A stretch of DNA of 64,000 bases from an uncultured Prevotellaceae bacterium (lineage in GTDB: Bacteria > Bacteroidota > Bacteroidia > Bacteroidales > Bacteroidaceae). Under the pieces are notes generated by a model. That model saw only the letters and a list, made by a program, of their open reading frames with translations. It had not been told where the DNA came from and searched no databases. The DNA is taken from positions 62,001 to 126,000 of the forward strand of contig CACYXD010000006.1 of the NCBI GenBank assembly GCA_902778255.1. The letters run 5' to 3'. The position numbers and the translations under genes were made by a program. Below, one piece after another: positions 33,339 to 43,234 of this stretch (its first letter is position 1; every line of letters begins with the position of its first letter).

Positions 33339-35162
33339 TCAATAGTAGGTGATGTCCTTTAGGAAGAAGTATTCGAAGTAATAGGTGGTGCCATATCTTT
33401 GGCGTAGGTATTCTTTCATCTGGCTGCTGGGCTTCCCTTGGCATTGCTGCATTAACTGTATGAAACTCTGCAGATTCTCTTTTACCCCTCTGTCGATAGG
33501 CAATTCCTCTACAAAGTCCAACTGCTCCATCTTTCCGAAAAGGTAGGCTGCCTCTTGGAAGATGCGCGGAACATTGCTGTCGGGATGCAGGTCGAGATAT
33601 TGTTCGAAGCGTGCCCAGAAATCATCCATGTCCCTCGTCCACAAAGCAGCCAGTACGGCTTGCTCCTGGAAGTAAGGGTCGTTGGCATCCACTTTCGACA
33701 GCATGGTCATCAGGTTTTTCTCTACGTAAGTGTCTCCCTGACTCTGAATGTCGGGATAATGGAGCATGTGGGTGATGGGGCCTGTCTCCATATCGTTGAC
33801 CAAAAGATCTGAATTGACGATAAGACTTTCCATATGGTCGGCCCACTCTTCATAGTACTGTGTCTGTCGCAAGATTTCTAGGTATTTCCTTGCCACCTGT
33901 GTCTCATTGGTAAACAGGGCGGTACGTGCCATATATTGCAGCAGTTCCACGCTCCAGCCATACTCCACACCTTCCTCCATGCACATCCGGTGACACTCGT
34001 TCATCACGCCATAGTGGTAATAGATAAGTCGGCCTGCCGTGTTGTACATAAAAATAGGCAGCGTAGTGTTGGCTTTCTTTGAGCCTTTCGGAAAACTGTA
34101 CATCTGGTCGCACTGCAGTCCTAGTCGGCTCAGTGCCAGGTTGTGCATCATTACGATGGATCGTGTGGGCTCCTCTTCCTGTTTGTTACCTTCTTCCAAT
34201 ACGCCTTGCCAGTCGGCCTGTTCTATACAGCGTTGCATCCGCAGTTCATGGTGGAAGTTATCATCTTTGTACCAGAAGTGCCAGATGCCTGCTGCCATGA
34301 TTATGAGCAGGATGCTCTGAAGGACGATACTTCTCTTATTTGAGATTGAGATCTGGGGTACGATGGTCAACAAGAGGAAGTATAGTGCCAGCAGATAATA
34401 GGGGATATAGTATGCCAACAACGTTTCTGTCTCGGTAAAGACGGGTAGTGCGGTTAAGTAGATGTCATGGATGTTGGTCTGATAATAGACGTAACGGTAG
34501 TAGAGCAATGGTACTATCACAGCTGTCAGCAGGGCCACGGCAGAGATCATGATGTTTGACGCCACCTTTTTAGAGAGTCGCCATGTCCATATACCCATCA
34601 GCAGGACGGCAGCCAAGGCATAGACGCCCATCAGCGGATAGCCGATAGCGCAGACCATAAGAATGTAAACGAGAATAACAATACATTTCTCCTGTTTTAT
34701 TTCTAATTTCTCATTTAAACATCGATAGCCCCCAAGCAGGGCAATGGCTACAGTAGTTCCGATAGTGGCAGAGAAAAAGTACCCATTTAGTTTCAGGACA
34801 TATATCCAGTAGCCCAGATCCATGTTGGCAACCAACAGGATGGCTACCGGTATCAGTGTGATGATGATCCACCTGTTGGGAATCTGGAAGGTACTCTTGG
34901 TCAACCATATCAACAGCCCCCACCAGCCGCACAACATCAAAACGCCCATCCAGGGGTAGTAGAAGAACTGTGTAAAGAAAGTGCCCAGATAAGAGAGCAT
35001 CCCTCCTGGCACTACCATCATTTGTTTGAAGAACAGCGAAGAATAGAGGAACAGGTTATATTGTTGAACCTTCCATAGGAAATCAGATTCAAAGAATAAC
35101 AATGCAGCTGCAATCGCTAACAGTGCAGATCCCCATATAACAATAGACCTTATTCCCTTCAT
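33339..35162 (-). CDS. Polytopic membrane protein (DUF6057-like)
   Basis: A 607-residue protein. The N-terminal half (about 1-290) has some ten predicted membrane helices (for example IVIWGSALLAIAAALLFF, VLMLCGWWGLLIWL, IITLIPVAILLVANM). The C-terminal half (about 300-607) is soluble and helical, with TPR-like pairs such as EQADWQGVLEEGNKQEEEP. It resembles a Bacteroidales family I believe is named DUF6057, but the name is from memory. Co-transcription with the CxxCH lipoprotein suggests they work together. The role is unknown. Confidence 0.68.
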   Translation of the reverse strand: MKGIRSIVIWGSALLAIAAALLFFESDFLWKVQQYNLFLYSSLFFKQMMVVPGGMLSYLGTFFTQFFYYPWMGVLMLCGWWGLLIWLTKSTFQIPNRWIIITLIPVAILLVANMDLGYWIYVLKLNGYFFSATIGTTVAIALLGGYRCLNEKLEIKQEKCIVILVYILMVCAIGYPLMGVYALAAVLLMGIWTWRLSKKVASNIMISAVALLTAVIVPLLYYRYVYYQTNIHDIYLTALPVFTETETLLAYYIPYYLLALYFLLLTIVPQISISNKRSIVLQSILLIIMAAGIWHFWYKDDNFHHELRMQRCIEQADWQGVLEEGNKQEEEPTRSIVMMHNLALSRLGLQCDQMYSFPKGSKKANTTLPIFMYNTAGRLIYYHYGVMNECHRMCMEEGVEYGWSVELLQYMARTALFTNETQVARKYLEILRQTQYYEEWADHMESLIVNSDLLVNDMETGPITHMLHYPDIQSQGDTYVEKNLMTMLSKVDANDPYFQEQAVLAALWTRDMDDFWARFEQYLDLHPDSNVPRIFQEAAYLFGKMEQLDFVEELPIDRGVKENLQSFIQLMQQCQGKPSSQMKEYLRQRYGTTYYFEYFFLKDITYY

Positions 35163-35177
35163 CTTTTCGATCTTCGC

Positions 35178-36386
35178 TTATAAGTGTAGTGTGTGTCCCA
35201 TACGGTCTTGCTTGGTCTTTAGGTAGCGCAGGTTGTATTCGTTGGGTGTCACCTCGATGGGCACATTTTCTACAATCTCCAGTCCGTAGGCCTCCAATCC
35301 AACACGCTTTACAGGATTGTTGGTCATCAGGCGCATCTTATGGACACCCAAGTGACGCAACATCTGTGCACCGCAGCCATAGTCGCGCTCGTCGGCCTTG
35401 AAACCCAGACAGAGGTTGGCGTCCACGGTGTCATAGCCTTCCTCCTGCAGTTTATAGGCGGCCAGTTTGTTCATGAGCCCGATGCCACGGCCTTCCTGTT
35501 GCATATAAACGATGACGCCCTTGCCCTCCTGCTCGATTTTCTGCATAGCTTTGTGAAGCTGTTCACCGCAGTCGCAGCGACGGCTTCCCAATATGTCGCC
35601 CGTCATACAAGAAGAATGTACGCGTACGAGTATGGGCTCATCCTCTTTCCATTCGCCCTTAATCAGTGCGAAGTGCTCCTGTCCGTTGCTCTTCTGACGG
35701 AAAGGAATGATGCGGAAATGTCCGTATTCCGTTGGCATGTCGACCTCGATGCCCACCTCAATGAGCGACTCTTGCTGCAGACGGTAGGCAATGAGATCCT
35801 TGATGGTGATGATCTTCAGGTCGTGCTCCTTGGCAAAGGCCTGTAGCTCGGGCATACGGGCCATCGTGCCGTCATCGTTCATAATCTCCATGAGGGCACC
35901 GGCAGGATAGAGACCTGCCAGACGGCAGAGGTCCACTGCAGCCTCGGTGTGTCCGCTGCGGCGCAGTACACCGTTGTCCTGGGCATAGAGCGGATTGATA
36001 TGTCCTGGTCGACCAAAGGTCTGTGGGGTAGAGGTGGGATCGGCCAGTGCCTGTATGGTGGCAGCGCGGTCGTGGGCTGAAACACCGGTGGTGCAACCTT
36101 CGAGTTTGTCAACGGTCACGGTAAATGGGGTTCCCAGCACGGATGTGTTCTCGCTGACCTGATGAGGCAGGTCGAGTTCTTCGCTACGGCTGATGGTGAT
36201 GGGTGCACACAATACGCCACGGGCATATTTCAACATGAAGTTCACCATCTCGGGTGTAATCTTCTCTGCAGCGCAGATCAGGTCGCCCTCGTTCTCGCGG
36301 TCTTCATCATCAACCACTATAACGAACTTGCCATCGCGGAAGTCGTCAATGGCCTCACTTATCTTGTTCAGTTTGAATGTCTCCAT
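35178..36386 (-). CDS. ribBA: Bifunctional DHBP synthase / GTP cyclohydrolase II
   Basis: A 402-residue two-domain riboflavin enzyme. Residues about 1-200 are Rib[21 protein letters not shown] with the metal-binding glutamate, [22 protein letters not shown]-type loop. Residues about 205-402 are RibA: the zinc site [20 protein letters not shown], the catalytic stretch [14 protein letters not shown], and the final [18 protein letters not shown]. The start is ATG 36386 (METFKLNKI), overlapping the LptF/G-type stop by 32 bases; a start at 36404 is possible. It begins the first two steps of riboflavin synthesis from GTP and ribulose-5-phosphate. No FMN riboswitch was seen. Confidence 0.95.
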   Translation of the reverse strand: METFKLNKISEAIDDFRDGKFVIVVDDEDRENEGDLICAAEKITPEMVNFMLKYARGVLCAPITISRSEELDLPHQVSENTSVLGTPFTVTVDKLEGCTTGVSAHDRAATIQALADPTSTPQTFGRPGHINPLYAQDNGVLRRSGHTEAAVDLCRLAGLYPAGALMEIMNDDGTMARMPELQAFAKEHDLKIITIKDLIAYRLQQESLIEVGIEVDMPTEYGHFRIIPFRQKSNGQEHFALIKGEWKEDEPILVRVHSSCMTGDILGSRRCDCGEQLHKAMQKIEQEGKGVIVYMQQEGRGIGLMNKLAAYKLQEEGYDTVDANLCLGFKADERDYGCGAQMLRHLGVHKMRLMTNNPVKRVGLEAYGLEIVENVPIEVTPNEYNLRYLKTKQDRMGHTLHL

Positions 36387-38361
36387 TATCTTGTTGAATT
36401 TCAAGTTTTGTAAAATCGTTATATGTCTCGTCCATTAACGGATCTTTTTGTTTCTCGGCAAGTGCTAAGGCAATTGGTATCATCCTGTTGCTGGTGTTGC
36501 TGATGTCACGCAGATCACGATAGAGGCGCAAACGGAAGCGCAACATGCGGAAATAGAAGAAGATGCCCAGTGGCAGGAACAGTCCGGTGATGATGTTAAG
36601 CCATTTCCGTCTGAAGGGCCTTGTGTGAGCATGGGTGGCCAGGATGGGGTAGTTGTTGAGCTCGTACAACACGTGGTTGTCGCGTGTGTATCCCAGGTCT
36701 TCGAGGGCTATCTCCAATACCTCGTTGATATGTTCTATCTCGTGGTCGTCGCCAGCACGGAAGAAAACCTTGATAGGCGATGGCCAGCGCAACAACTTAT
36801 GAGTCTCGGAATAGATGGCGATATCCTCGTTGATAGTCTGCAGCATCGTGGCGTCCATACGGTATTTGGGCTCCTCGATGATAACCTCTTTTTTCACGAT
36901 GTTGCGTTTCATGCGCAGTCCCAACATTCGCATGATGATGAGTCGGTAGGCATCAACGTTGAATACGGTAGAGTCGCGATTGGCTTTATAAGTGAAGAAG
37001 ATGGCCATGGGGGTGAGCACCATCACGGAGATGCTGCGCCCGAACCAAACTGTCCAGTTGTCATCACGTGCCATACGCATACCGGTCATGTCAAGCAGAT
37101 AGAATATCAGGAATACAACCACCGATACGATGACTGGTACGCCCAGACCGCCTTTGCGGATGATGGCTCCCAGTGGAGCACCGATAAAGAAGAAGATGAT
37201 ACAGGAAAGGGCGAGGGTGAACTTACCGATAGCTTCCAGCGAGTGCAGTCGTTCTACGCGGTTCAGATGTTTGGCATAGTCTGCTTTCATCTCCAGGTCG
37301 TTGTAGGCATTCTGTGCCTGTCGTGCAGCTTGGCGTGTGACTTCGCGTTTTTTCTCGTCGCTCATCTTGGCATAGACGCTGTCCAGTATGGGCAGTTCGT
37401 CGGCTGTCACAGTCATAAGGCGGGTAGAGTCTTGTGGCGTCAGTTCGTCGGTGCGGAAGGTGTATGCCTGTGCCTCACGGAAGAACTGGCGTCCTACAGA
37501 GTCGTTCGACAGCTTGATGGAATCGAGGTCATGTAATATCTGTGGTACACTCTTGGCACTGGCATCGCCCGAGAAGTTGCTGGCATCAGCCAGGTTAAAG
37601 TCGCCGTCGAAATCCAGCAGAATCTGTTTCTGACCGAACGTCTCTCGGCGGTAGGGCACTTCTGCTGTGCCGCCCATGTCCTGCGAGCGCATATTCTCAA
37701 ACCATTCGCCACTCCATAGTGTTAGTAGCAGGTGCTTCTTCTCAGCTGTTGATTGCAACATACCTGAGTCGGCTAGGATGATGGTCTGGTCTTCGTAAGA
37801 GCCTGTCTGACGATAGATCATAATGCCATAGAGATGACCGGTGTTCAAGTCCTTCTTCTCGACATAGAGGTTGGAGTTGGGTATGCCGTCGTAGAAGGTG
37901 CCTTCCGGAATTTCCAGTTCCGGGCTCTTCTGCTTCATGGACACCAACAGCTGTTTCAACTGCATGTTGGCGCTGGGCACCACGACATTCTGGAAGTAGA
38001 ACGAGATGCCTGCTATCAGGAATACGGCGATGATGAGTGAGCGCATCGACTGCATCAGTGAGATGCCCGCGGCTTTGATGGCCGTCAGTTCGCTGCTCTC
38101 GCCCAGGTTACCGTAGGTGATCAATGATGATAGGAGAATGGCCAGTGGAAATGCCTGTGGCATCAGTCCGAGCGCCATATACCAAAAGAACTGTGCCAAG
38201 ATTTCCATTGACAGTCCCTTGCCGATCAGTTCATCGACATAGCGCCAAAGGAACTGCATCATCAGCACAAAAAGGCAGATGAAAAAGGTTCCTACGAAAA
38301 GCAGTCCGAACTGCTTCGTAATGAAGATATCTAATTTCTTTATCCTGAATGGATTATTCAC
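36355..38361 (-). CDS. LptF/LptG family LPS export permease
   Basis: A 668-residue YjgP/YjgQ-type permease. Three N-terminal membrane helices ([36 protein letters not shown] and the helix near [16 protein letters not shown]) precede a large periplasmic beta-jellyroll domain, followed by membrane helices ([38 protein letters not shown]) and a C-terminal cytoplasmic extension of ~200 residues typical of Bacteroidota members. It would move LPS from inner membrane to the periplasmic bridge with LptB. It overlaps ribBA and follows the START-like gene by 22 bases. Confidence 0.88.
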   Translation of the reverse strand: MNNPFRIKKLDIFITKQFGLLFVGTFFICLFVLMMQFLWRYVDELIGKGLSMEILAQFFWYMALGLMPQAFPLAILLSSLITYGNLGESSELTAIKAAGISLMQSMRSLIIAVFLIAGISFYFQNVVVPSANMQLKQLLVSMKQKSPELEIPEGTFYDGIPNSNLYVEKKDLNTGHLYGIMIYRQTGSYEDQTIILADSGMLQSTAEKKHLLLTLWSGEWFENMRSQDMGGTAEVPYRRETFGQKQILLDFDGDFNLADASNFSGDASAKSVPQILHDLDSIKLSNDSVGRQFFREAQAYTFRTDELTPQDSTRLMTVTADELPILDSVYAKMSDEKKREVTRQAARQAQNAYNDLEMKADYAKHLNRVERLHSLEAIGKFTLALSCIIFFFIGAPLGAIIRKGGLGVPVIVSVVVFLIFYLLDMTGMRMARDDNWTVWFGRSISVMVLTPMAIFFTYKANRDSTVFNVDAYRLIIMRMLGLRMKRNIVKKEVIIEEPKYRMDATMLQTINEDIAIYSETHKLLRWPSPIKVFFRAGDDHEIEHINEVLEIALEDLGYTRDNHVLYELNNYPILATHAHTRPFRRKWLNIITGLFLPLGIFFYFRMLRFRLRLYRDLRDISNTSNRMIPIALALAEKQKDPLMDETYNDFTKLEIQQDNGDIQTEQDK

Positions 38362-38383
38362 TGTTTGCTATAACTGGTCGCAA

Positions 38384-38782
38384 TTAAAATCCGGATGACT
38401 GATGAAGGCGGTCCAAGTTGTCATCCCATAGTTCGTGTAGGTCGTCGATGTCCTCGGCAGGCGCATAATCTACTACGCACAGACAGAGGTCTTCTGTCAC
38501 GTCGCTCTTGCCAATCCTCATCTCCCAATAGGCCTCCGGCTCTTCTTCGTCAACCCATTGTAGTCGGATGTGGCTGTTTTTCTGACGCTCTACGATGTTT
38601 GCACTCAGCGTATGGTGTTCGCCATAGATGTTGCCCCATGTCAGTCGCATGACACCGTTTTCCTCAATCACTCGATCGGCCAGCCAGCGCTCCAGTCCGT
38701 GGTCTGTGCTCAACAGCTGCCAAAGCAGGTCGGGCTTTCCTGGGGCCAGCGGATATTCTAAATTCAGTCGTTGTTTCAGCAT
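38384..38782 (-). CDS. START-like domain protein
   Basis: A 132-residue protein with the START/SRPBCC-like fold found throughout Bacteroidota. Visible parts: PLAPGKPDLLWQLLSTDHGLERWLADRV near the N-terminus, RQKNSHIRLQWVDEEEP and the final helix DIDDLHELWDDNLDRLH. It is mostly acidic and lacks a signal peptide, so it is cytoplasmic. Its ligand is unknown. It lies first in a minus-strand row with lptF/G, ribBA and the two genes below. A TACTTTTG -7 box at 38832-38839 on the minus strand stands before it. Confidence 0.78.
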   Translation of the reverse strand: MLKQRLNLEYPLAPGKPDLLWQLLSTDHGLERWLADRVIEENGVMRLTWGNIYGEHHTLSANIVERQKNSHIRLQWVDEEEPEAYWEMRIGKSDVTEDLCLCVVDYAPAEDIDDLHELWDDNLDRLHQSSGF

Positions 38783-38831
38783 ACCTATACTGGTTAGTCT
38801 TTGTCCAGATTATAATAATGTTATTCGGGTA

Positions 38832-38839
38832 CAAAAGTA
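38832..38839 (-). promoter_or_regulatory. -7 box of the START-like/lptFG/ribBA unit
   Basis: TACTTTTG on the minus strand, 49 bases upstream of the gene start. No clear -33. Confidence 0.45.
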
Positions 38840-38916
38840 CAAAAAATAAACGAAAGTAAGGGCCTGTTGACCGAAAAAATATCCGCGCATTCATAAAAAA
38901 TGTTAAGCAGCAGAAA

Positions 38917-38963
38917 ATTCTTAATTCTTAATTCTTAATTCTTAATTTTTCGGAGTACCTTTG
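38917..38963 (+). promoter_or_regulatory. tRNA-Met/typA promoter: four-unit 7-base array plus -7 box
   Basis: Four exact heptads (ATTCTTA) at 38917-38944, then 11 bases, then the -7 box TACCTTTG at 38956-38963. The 19-base stretch 38954-38972 (AGTACCTTTGCACCCGCTT) is identical to that of the rplS promoter. The -33 box is replaced by the array. Confidence 0.7.
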
Positions 38964-38982
38964 CACCCGCTTACGAGCAGAT

Positions 38983-39056
38983 GGCGGGATAGCTCAGCTG
39001 GTTAGAGCGCATGATTCATAATCATGAGGTCGCCGGTTCAATCCCGGCTCCCGCTA
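38983..39056 (+). tRNA. tRNA-Met (CAT anticodon)
   Basis: A 74-base cloverleaf: acceptor GGCGGGA/TCCCGCT with G-U at the first pair, D stem GCTC/GAGC, anticodon stem CATGA/TCATG with loop TTCATAA (CAT), T arm GCCGG TTCAATC CCGGC. CCA is not encoded. The first pair is not the C:A mismatch of initiator tRNA, nor are three G:C pairs present in the anticodon stem, so it is elongator Met (or Ile2 with lysidine, which cannot be ruled out by sequence alone). Confidence 0.95.
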
Positions 39057-39080
39057 CTGAAAAGGCGAAATGCTGGATTG

Positions 39081-39110
39081 TGCCGAGGATACATTCTCGG
39101 CATTTTTTTT
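39081..39110 (+). terminator. Intrinsic terminator between tRNA-Met and typA
   Basis: Stem TGCCGAG/CTCGGCA with eight-base loop and eight T residues. It ends only 14 bases before the typA ATG, so typA must be reached by read-through or an unseen promoter. Confidence 0.85.
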
Positions 39111-39124
39111 AAGGTATTAGTATT

Positions 39125-40927
39125 ATGCAAGACATTAGGAACATTGCAATTATTGCACACGTTGACCACGGTAAGACCACGCTGGTCGACAAAATGATGC
39201 TGGCAGGCAATCTTTTCCGTGAGGGACAGAACCTGAGCAACCAGGTACTCGATGCTAACGACCTGGAGCGCGAGCGCGGCATCACCATTCTTTCCAAAAA
39301 CGTCAGTATCAATTGGAAAGGCACTAAGATCAACATCATTGATACTCCGGGACACAGCGACTTCGGTGGCGAGGTAGAGCGTGTACTCAATATGGCCGAT
39401 GGTTGTCTGTTGCTCGTCGATGCTTTCGAAGGCCCAATGCCCCAGACGCGCTTCGTGTTACAAAAGGCCCTGCAGATTGGTTTGAAGCCCATCGTGGTAG
39501 TCAACAAGGTGGACAAGCCCAACTGTCGTCCTGAGGAGGTTTATGAGATGGTATTCGACCTGATGTTCTCGCTTAATGCTACTGAGGATCAGCTGGATTT
39601 CCCCGTTGTCTATGGCTCTGCCAAGAACGGATGGATGGGCGAGGACTACAACAAGCCTACCACTGACATTACCTATTTATTAGATAAGATTGTAGAGGTG
39701 ATTCCTGCTCCCCAGCAGATTGAGGGTACCCCTCAGATGCTCATCACCTCGCTCGACTATAGCTCTTATACTGGACGTATCGCCGTGGGTCGCGTGCATC
39801 GTGGCACCCTGAAGGACGGTATGCAGGTCACTATCGCCCATCGTGACGGTTCTATGGAGAAGACCAAGATCAAGGAGCTCCACACCTTTGATGGCATGGG
39901 CCACAGCCGTATCGACCAGGTGGAGTGTGGCGATATCTGTGCTGTTATCGGACTGGATAAGTTCGAGATTGGCGACACCATCTGCGACCTCGAGAATCCA
40001 GAGCCTCTTCCACCTATTGCAATCGACGAGCCTACGATGTCAATGCTTTTCTGCATCAACGACTCGCCCTTCTTTGGTAAGGAAGGTAAGTTCGTCACCT
40101 CGCGTCATATCAACGACCGCCTGGAGAAGGAACTTGAGAAGAACCTCGCCCTCCATGTAGAGCAGTTCGAGGACTCTACCGATAAGTGGATTGTCAGTGG
40201 ACGTGGTGTGCTCCACCTCTCTGTGCTCATCGAGACCATGCGTCGCGAGGGCTATGAGCTTCAGGTGGGTCAGCCCCAGGTAATCTATAAGGAGATTGAT
40301 GGTGTGAAGAACGAGCCTATTGAAGAGCTCACCATCAACGTGCCCGAGGAGTTCGCTTCTAAGATGATTGATATGGTGACCCGCCGTAAGGGTGAGATGA
40401 CTTCTATGGAGTCTCAGGGCGAGCGTACCAATATCGAGTTCGATATACCCTCGCGTGGTATCATCGGTCTGCGAACCAACGTGCTCACCGCCTCTCAGGG
40501 TGAGGCTATCATGGCCCACCGCTTCAAGGAGTATCAGCCCTACAAGGGCGAGATAGAGCGTCGTGTCAACGGTTCTATGATTGCCCTTGAGACAGGCAAT
40601 GCCTTTGCCTACGCTATCGACAAGCTGCAGGACCGCGGAAAGTTCTTCATCGATCCGGGTGAGGATGTCTATATGGGACAGGTGGTAGGTGAACACGTAC
40701 ACGACAACGACCTCGTGGTCAACGTCTGCAAGGCTAAGCAGCTCACCAACGTGCGTGCCTCAGGTACTGACGATAAGGCCCGCATCATTCCTAAGGTCAT
40801 CATGAGTCTTGAGGAATGCCTCGAGTATATCAAGGAGGACGAGCTTGTCGAGGTTACGCCGAAGTCCATGCGTATCCGCAAGGCTATCCTTGATCACGAT
40901 CAGCGTAAAAAAGCTAATAAGCAGTAA
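39125..40927 (+). CDS. typA: Ribosome-associated GTPase BipA/TypA
   Basis: A 600-residue translational GTPase. G1 is [11 protein letters not shown] (about 10-20), G2 RGITIL, G3 [10 protein letters not shown], and G4 NKVDKP. Domain III and the BipA-specific C-terminal domain follow, with [21 protein letters not shown] and [20 protein letters not shown]. TypA helps 50S assembly and stress tolerance. The gene follows tRNA-Met and a terminator, so its expression may depend on read-through. It ends at a bidirectional hairpin shared with the M56 gene. Confidence 0.96.
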   Translation: MQDIRNIAIIAHVDHGKTTLVDKMMLAGNLFREGQNLSNQVLDANDLERERGITILSKNVSINWKGTKINIIDTPGHSDFGGEVERVLNMADGCLLLVDAFEGPMPQTRFVLQKALQIGLKPIVVVNKVDKPNCRPEEVYEMVFDLMFSLNATEDQLDFPVVYGSAKNGWMGEDYNKPTTDITYLLDKIVEVIPAPQQIEGTPQMLITSLDYSSYTGRIAVGRVHRGTLKDGMQVTIAHRDGSMEKTKIKELHTFDGMGHSRIDQVECGDICAVIGLDKFEIGDTICDLENPEPLPPIAIDEPTMSMLFCINDSPFFGKEGKFVTSRHINDRLEKELEKNLALHVEQFEDSTDKWIVSGRGVLHLSVLIETMRREGYELQVGQPQVIYKEIDGVKNEPIEELTINVPEEFASKMIDMVTRRKGEMTSMESQGERTNIEFDIPSRGIIGLRTNVLTASQGEAIMAHRFKEYQPYKGEIERRVNGSMIALETGNAFAYAIDKLQDRGKFFIDPGEDVYMGQVVGEHVHDNDLVVNVCKAKQLTNVRASGTDDKARIIPKVIMSLEECLEYIKEDELVEVTPKSMRIRKAILDHDQRKKANKQ

Positions 40928-40955
40928 ACGTAGAGACAAGAGATATTTTGAATAA

Positions 40956-40991
40956 AAAAGTGGCGGTTCCATCGGTGGAATCGCCACTTTT
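40956..40991. terminator. Bidirectional terminator between typA and the M56 gene
   Basis: A 15-base stem (AAAAGTGGCGGTTCC with complement, one G-U) and six-base loop. A-rich and T-rich flanks give T runs on both strands, fitting the convergent genes. Confidence 0.85.
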
Positions 40992-41008
40992 CGTGTTATT
41001 GATAATTT

Positions 41009-42835
41009 CTATTTGGCCAAGTTGAAGCTTACGGGCAACGTGTAGGTAGTCTCTACGCGCTTGCCGTTCTGACGGCCAGGCTCCCAACGAGGCATGTTTC
41101 TCACCACGTGGATAGCCTCTTCTTTCAGCGCCTCTACAGTATCGTAGAAGGCTTTCTTCTTATCTGCAACTTCTTCGTCACCTTCTTTCATTTCCTCTGG
41201 AAATTCAACATTTACAGTTCTGGTTGGGTTGCAAATATCGCTCATCTTGGCTATCGGAGAAGACGCCTTAACCTCTGCGACCTTTGGCGAACGTACGAAT
41301 CCAGTCTTATCGATGATAAACGTTACGATAATCTCTCCTTCCATCTGCATCTCGCGGGCTACTGCGGGATAGCGCAGTCTGGTACTCAGGTATTTCATGA
41401 GTTCTCCTTGTCCGCCAGGGTATGAAGGCGCCTGTTCTACTAAGTTGAAAGTCTTGTCATCTCCGTTGTCGTTGTTCTCGTCTTTGTAGCGCTGATCGTT
41501 ACTGTCAATACTGTCATGACGGCCCACCACCTTTATCTGACTGAACTTCATACCCTCTTCCAAGCATACGTCAAGTTTGTTGCTAGTGATGTCGAGCATC
41601 TGACTCTTGTATCCTACGTACGATACGCGGAGTTTGTGCTGAGGATCTGCTACTTTGAGTGTGAAGTTTCCGTTATTGTCGGTCATGGCGGTGGCAATGA
41701 TGCGTCCATACTCATCAATTTCAGCGATGTTGGCGTACTGGAACGGTTCGCCATTCTGATTCTTCACAGTACCGCTGACCTTATCGCCAGATTTTACGGC
41801 TTCGAGGGCTTTCACCTCTTTTACCTCTTTCACAGGTGCGGGTGTTTCGGTAACTTCAGCCTCTTTCACTTCTGTAGTGAGTGCTTCTACGATAGGCTGC
41901 TCAATTATCTCCACGCTGCTGTCAATAACTTCTTTTAATGCCTCTTTGGGCTTCGAGAATGCAGTAAGCGCGATGCCTACGAGGGGTACGGTGACTGCAA
42001 TCCACATCATGCGCCACCAAGTTGATTGTTCTTTTTTCATCATTACAATTCGTTTTTTAATGTTAAGATTAAACGAACAAGCAAGCGCGTAGGCCTCCGC
42101 TCCAACTGTCCGCAGGATTAATAAGCGTTGATAGTCGCGACTTTGGATGTGATAATGATTGATCACTTCATCATCAGCTTCGTATTCGTGAACTACTTTT
42201 ATTTCTTTCATCACCAACCAGCATACAGGATTCACCAGTGTGCACAGCAGGATAAACACCAGGTCAAGGGGATGTAGCAGCCGGATATGCGACAGTTCGT
42301 GGTGCATACTGGCACGACGGGCGAAGCCATTTTCCTGGTTTGAGATAACGATATAGTTCATCCAGCTGAACGGACCGTATTCCTCGTTGTGTGTTACGAG
42401 ACGAATCCATCGCCCCACTCGGTATGTCTTCCTTCCTCGCAAAAAGAGTAGCATCTTTACCAGCGAACGCAGCCAACCAAGGAATTGTATGGCTATGTAA
42501 ATAAGATATACGAGAGCGATAGCAAGGAAAACTTTTTGGGAAGTGTTCAGTGAGAAGTCTTGCGTGTCAAGTGAGAATTGTTGCGTGTTTAGTGTTGAGA
42601 CTTCAATCGGCTCGTACTGTGTGGTGTTCACTCGGCATACCTCAGCGATGGGTTCCATCTGCTCGGTAGTTGTGATGTGAATAAGAGGTAACAATGCCGA
42701 TACAATCACGCTGCCCAGGAGGAACATGCGGTTGAAGCGGTGGAACGTACTCCCACTGAAGCACATCTTATATAATAACAAGAAGGCCGACAGGCATAGT
42801 GCCCATTCAATGATGTAAACTACAAAACTTCCCAT
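41009..42835 (-). CDS. M56 (BlaR1-like) peptidase with carboxypeptidase-regulatory and TonB domains
   Basis: A 608-residue membrane protein. Membrane helices at about 5-25, 35-55, 95-120 and 195-215 surround an M56 zinc protease: HHELSHIRLLHPLD (near 180, HExxH) and HEYEADDE as the third-ligand helix. After a fourth helix (MMWIAVTVPLVGIALTAF), a charged linker leads to a carboxypeptidase-regulatory-like fold (GTVKNQNGEPFQYANIAEI) and a TonB C-terminal domain (NMPRWEPGRQNGKRVETTYT). It is coupled with blaI and should sense an envelope signal and cut BlaI. Residues 79-98 are encoded by 7-base repeats. Confidence 0.88.
   Translation of the reverse strand: MGSFVVYIIEWALCLSAFLLLYKMCFSGSTFHRFNRMFLLGSVIVSALLPLIHITTTEQMEPIAEVCRVNTTQYEPIEVSTLNTQQFSLDTQDFSLNTSQKVFLAIALVYLIYIAIQFLGWLRSLVKMLLFLRGRKTYRVGRWIRLVTHNEEYGPFSWMNYIVISNQENGFARRASMHHELSHIRLLHPLDLVFILLCTLVNPVCWLVMKEIKVVHEYEADDEVINHYHIQSRDYQRLLILRTVGAEAYALACSFNLNIKKRIVMMKKEQSTWWRMMWIAVTVPLVGIALTAFSKPKEALKEVIDSSVEIIEQPIVEALTTEVKEAEVTETPAPVKEVKEVKALEAVKSGDKVSGTVKNQNGEPFQYANIAEIDEYGRIIATAMTDNNGNFTLKVADPQHKLRVSYVGYKSQMLDITSNKLDVCLEEGMKFSQIKVVGRHDSIDSNDQRYKDENNDNGDDKTFNLVEQAPSYPGGQGELMKYLSTRLRYPAVAREMQMEGEIIVTFIIDKTGFVRSPKVAEVKASSPIAKMSDICNPTRTVNVEFPEEMKEGDEEVADKKKAFYDTVEALKEEAIHVVRNMPRWEPGRQNGKRVETTYTLPVSFNLAK
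42542..42597 (+). repeat. 7-base tandem array inside the M56 gene, eight units
   Basis: Eight loose heptads of the type AGTGTTC, AGTGAGA, AGTCTTG, CGTGTCA, repeating with a stronger 21-base super-unit. The minus-strand translation shows a seven-residue repeat (LNTQQFS, LDTQDFS, LNT) in the linker after the second membrane helix. Confidence 0.7.
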
Positions 42836-42836
42836 A

Positions 42837-43196
42837 TCACTCTTCCTCCACCATTTTGATGAGTTCTTTCAGTTCGTCCACGCTCACGTCGTGCTCTTTC
42901 ACCAGATTCGAGATAAAACCCATGTACGATCCGCCGAAGAATTTCTTCACGTTATCCTTGTGAATGGCGTTAATGTATTGTTCGCGCGAAATAGCTGCGT
43001 CATACAGATAGAATTTCGCACTTAGTTCCTTATGATGAATCATGCCGTGCATCTCCAGACGGCGTACATAGGTAGCTATGGTGTTGAAGTGGGGGAGTGG
43101 TTCAGGCAGGTAGCCGATGAGGTCGCGTATTGACTGTTCGCCATGTTCCCAAAGCGCTTCCATAATGGCCAGTTCCTTGTCAGTTAGTTTCTTCAT
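42837..43196 (-). CDS. blaI: BlaI/MecI/CopY family repressor
   Basis: A 119-residue winged-helix repressor. Start MKKLTDKELAIMEALWEHGE is typical BlaI; the recognition region NTIATYVRRLEMHGMIHHKE is followed by FYLYDAAISREQYI and a helical dimer end. The ATG 43196 start is picked because the upstream part lies in the promoter. It stops two bases before the M56 protease starts, in the classical blaI-blaR1 layout. A perfect dyad overlaps its own promoter (43243-43257), so the unit is self-repressed. Confidence 0.95.
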   Translation of the reverse strand: MKKLTDKELAIMEALWEHGEQSIRDLIGYLPEPLPHFNTIATYVRRLEMHGMIHHKELSAKFYLYDAAISREQYINAIHKDNVKKFFGGSYMGFISNLVKEHDVSVDELKELIKMVEEE

Positions 43197-43234
43197 ATTT
43201 GATTGCTTAAATTGTCGTTTTAGGTTTGACGTTG

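Noticed and set aside
35163-36500. FMN riboswitch for ribBA
   Set aside because: ribBA overlaps the upstream gene, leaving no leader, and no RFN-like conserved blocks were seen.
36625-37536. Plus-strand frame of 303 codons
   Set aside because: Antisense to the LptF/G-type permease; low-complexity His/Val composition and no start signals.
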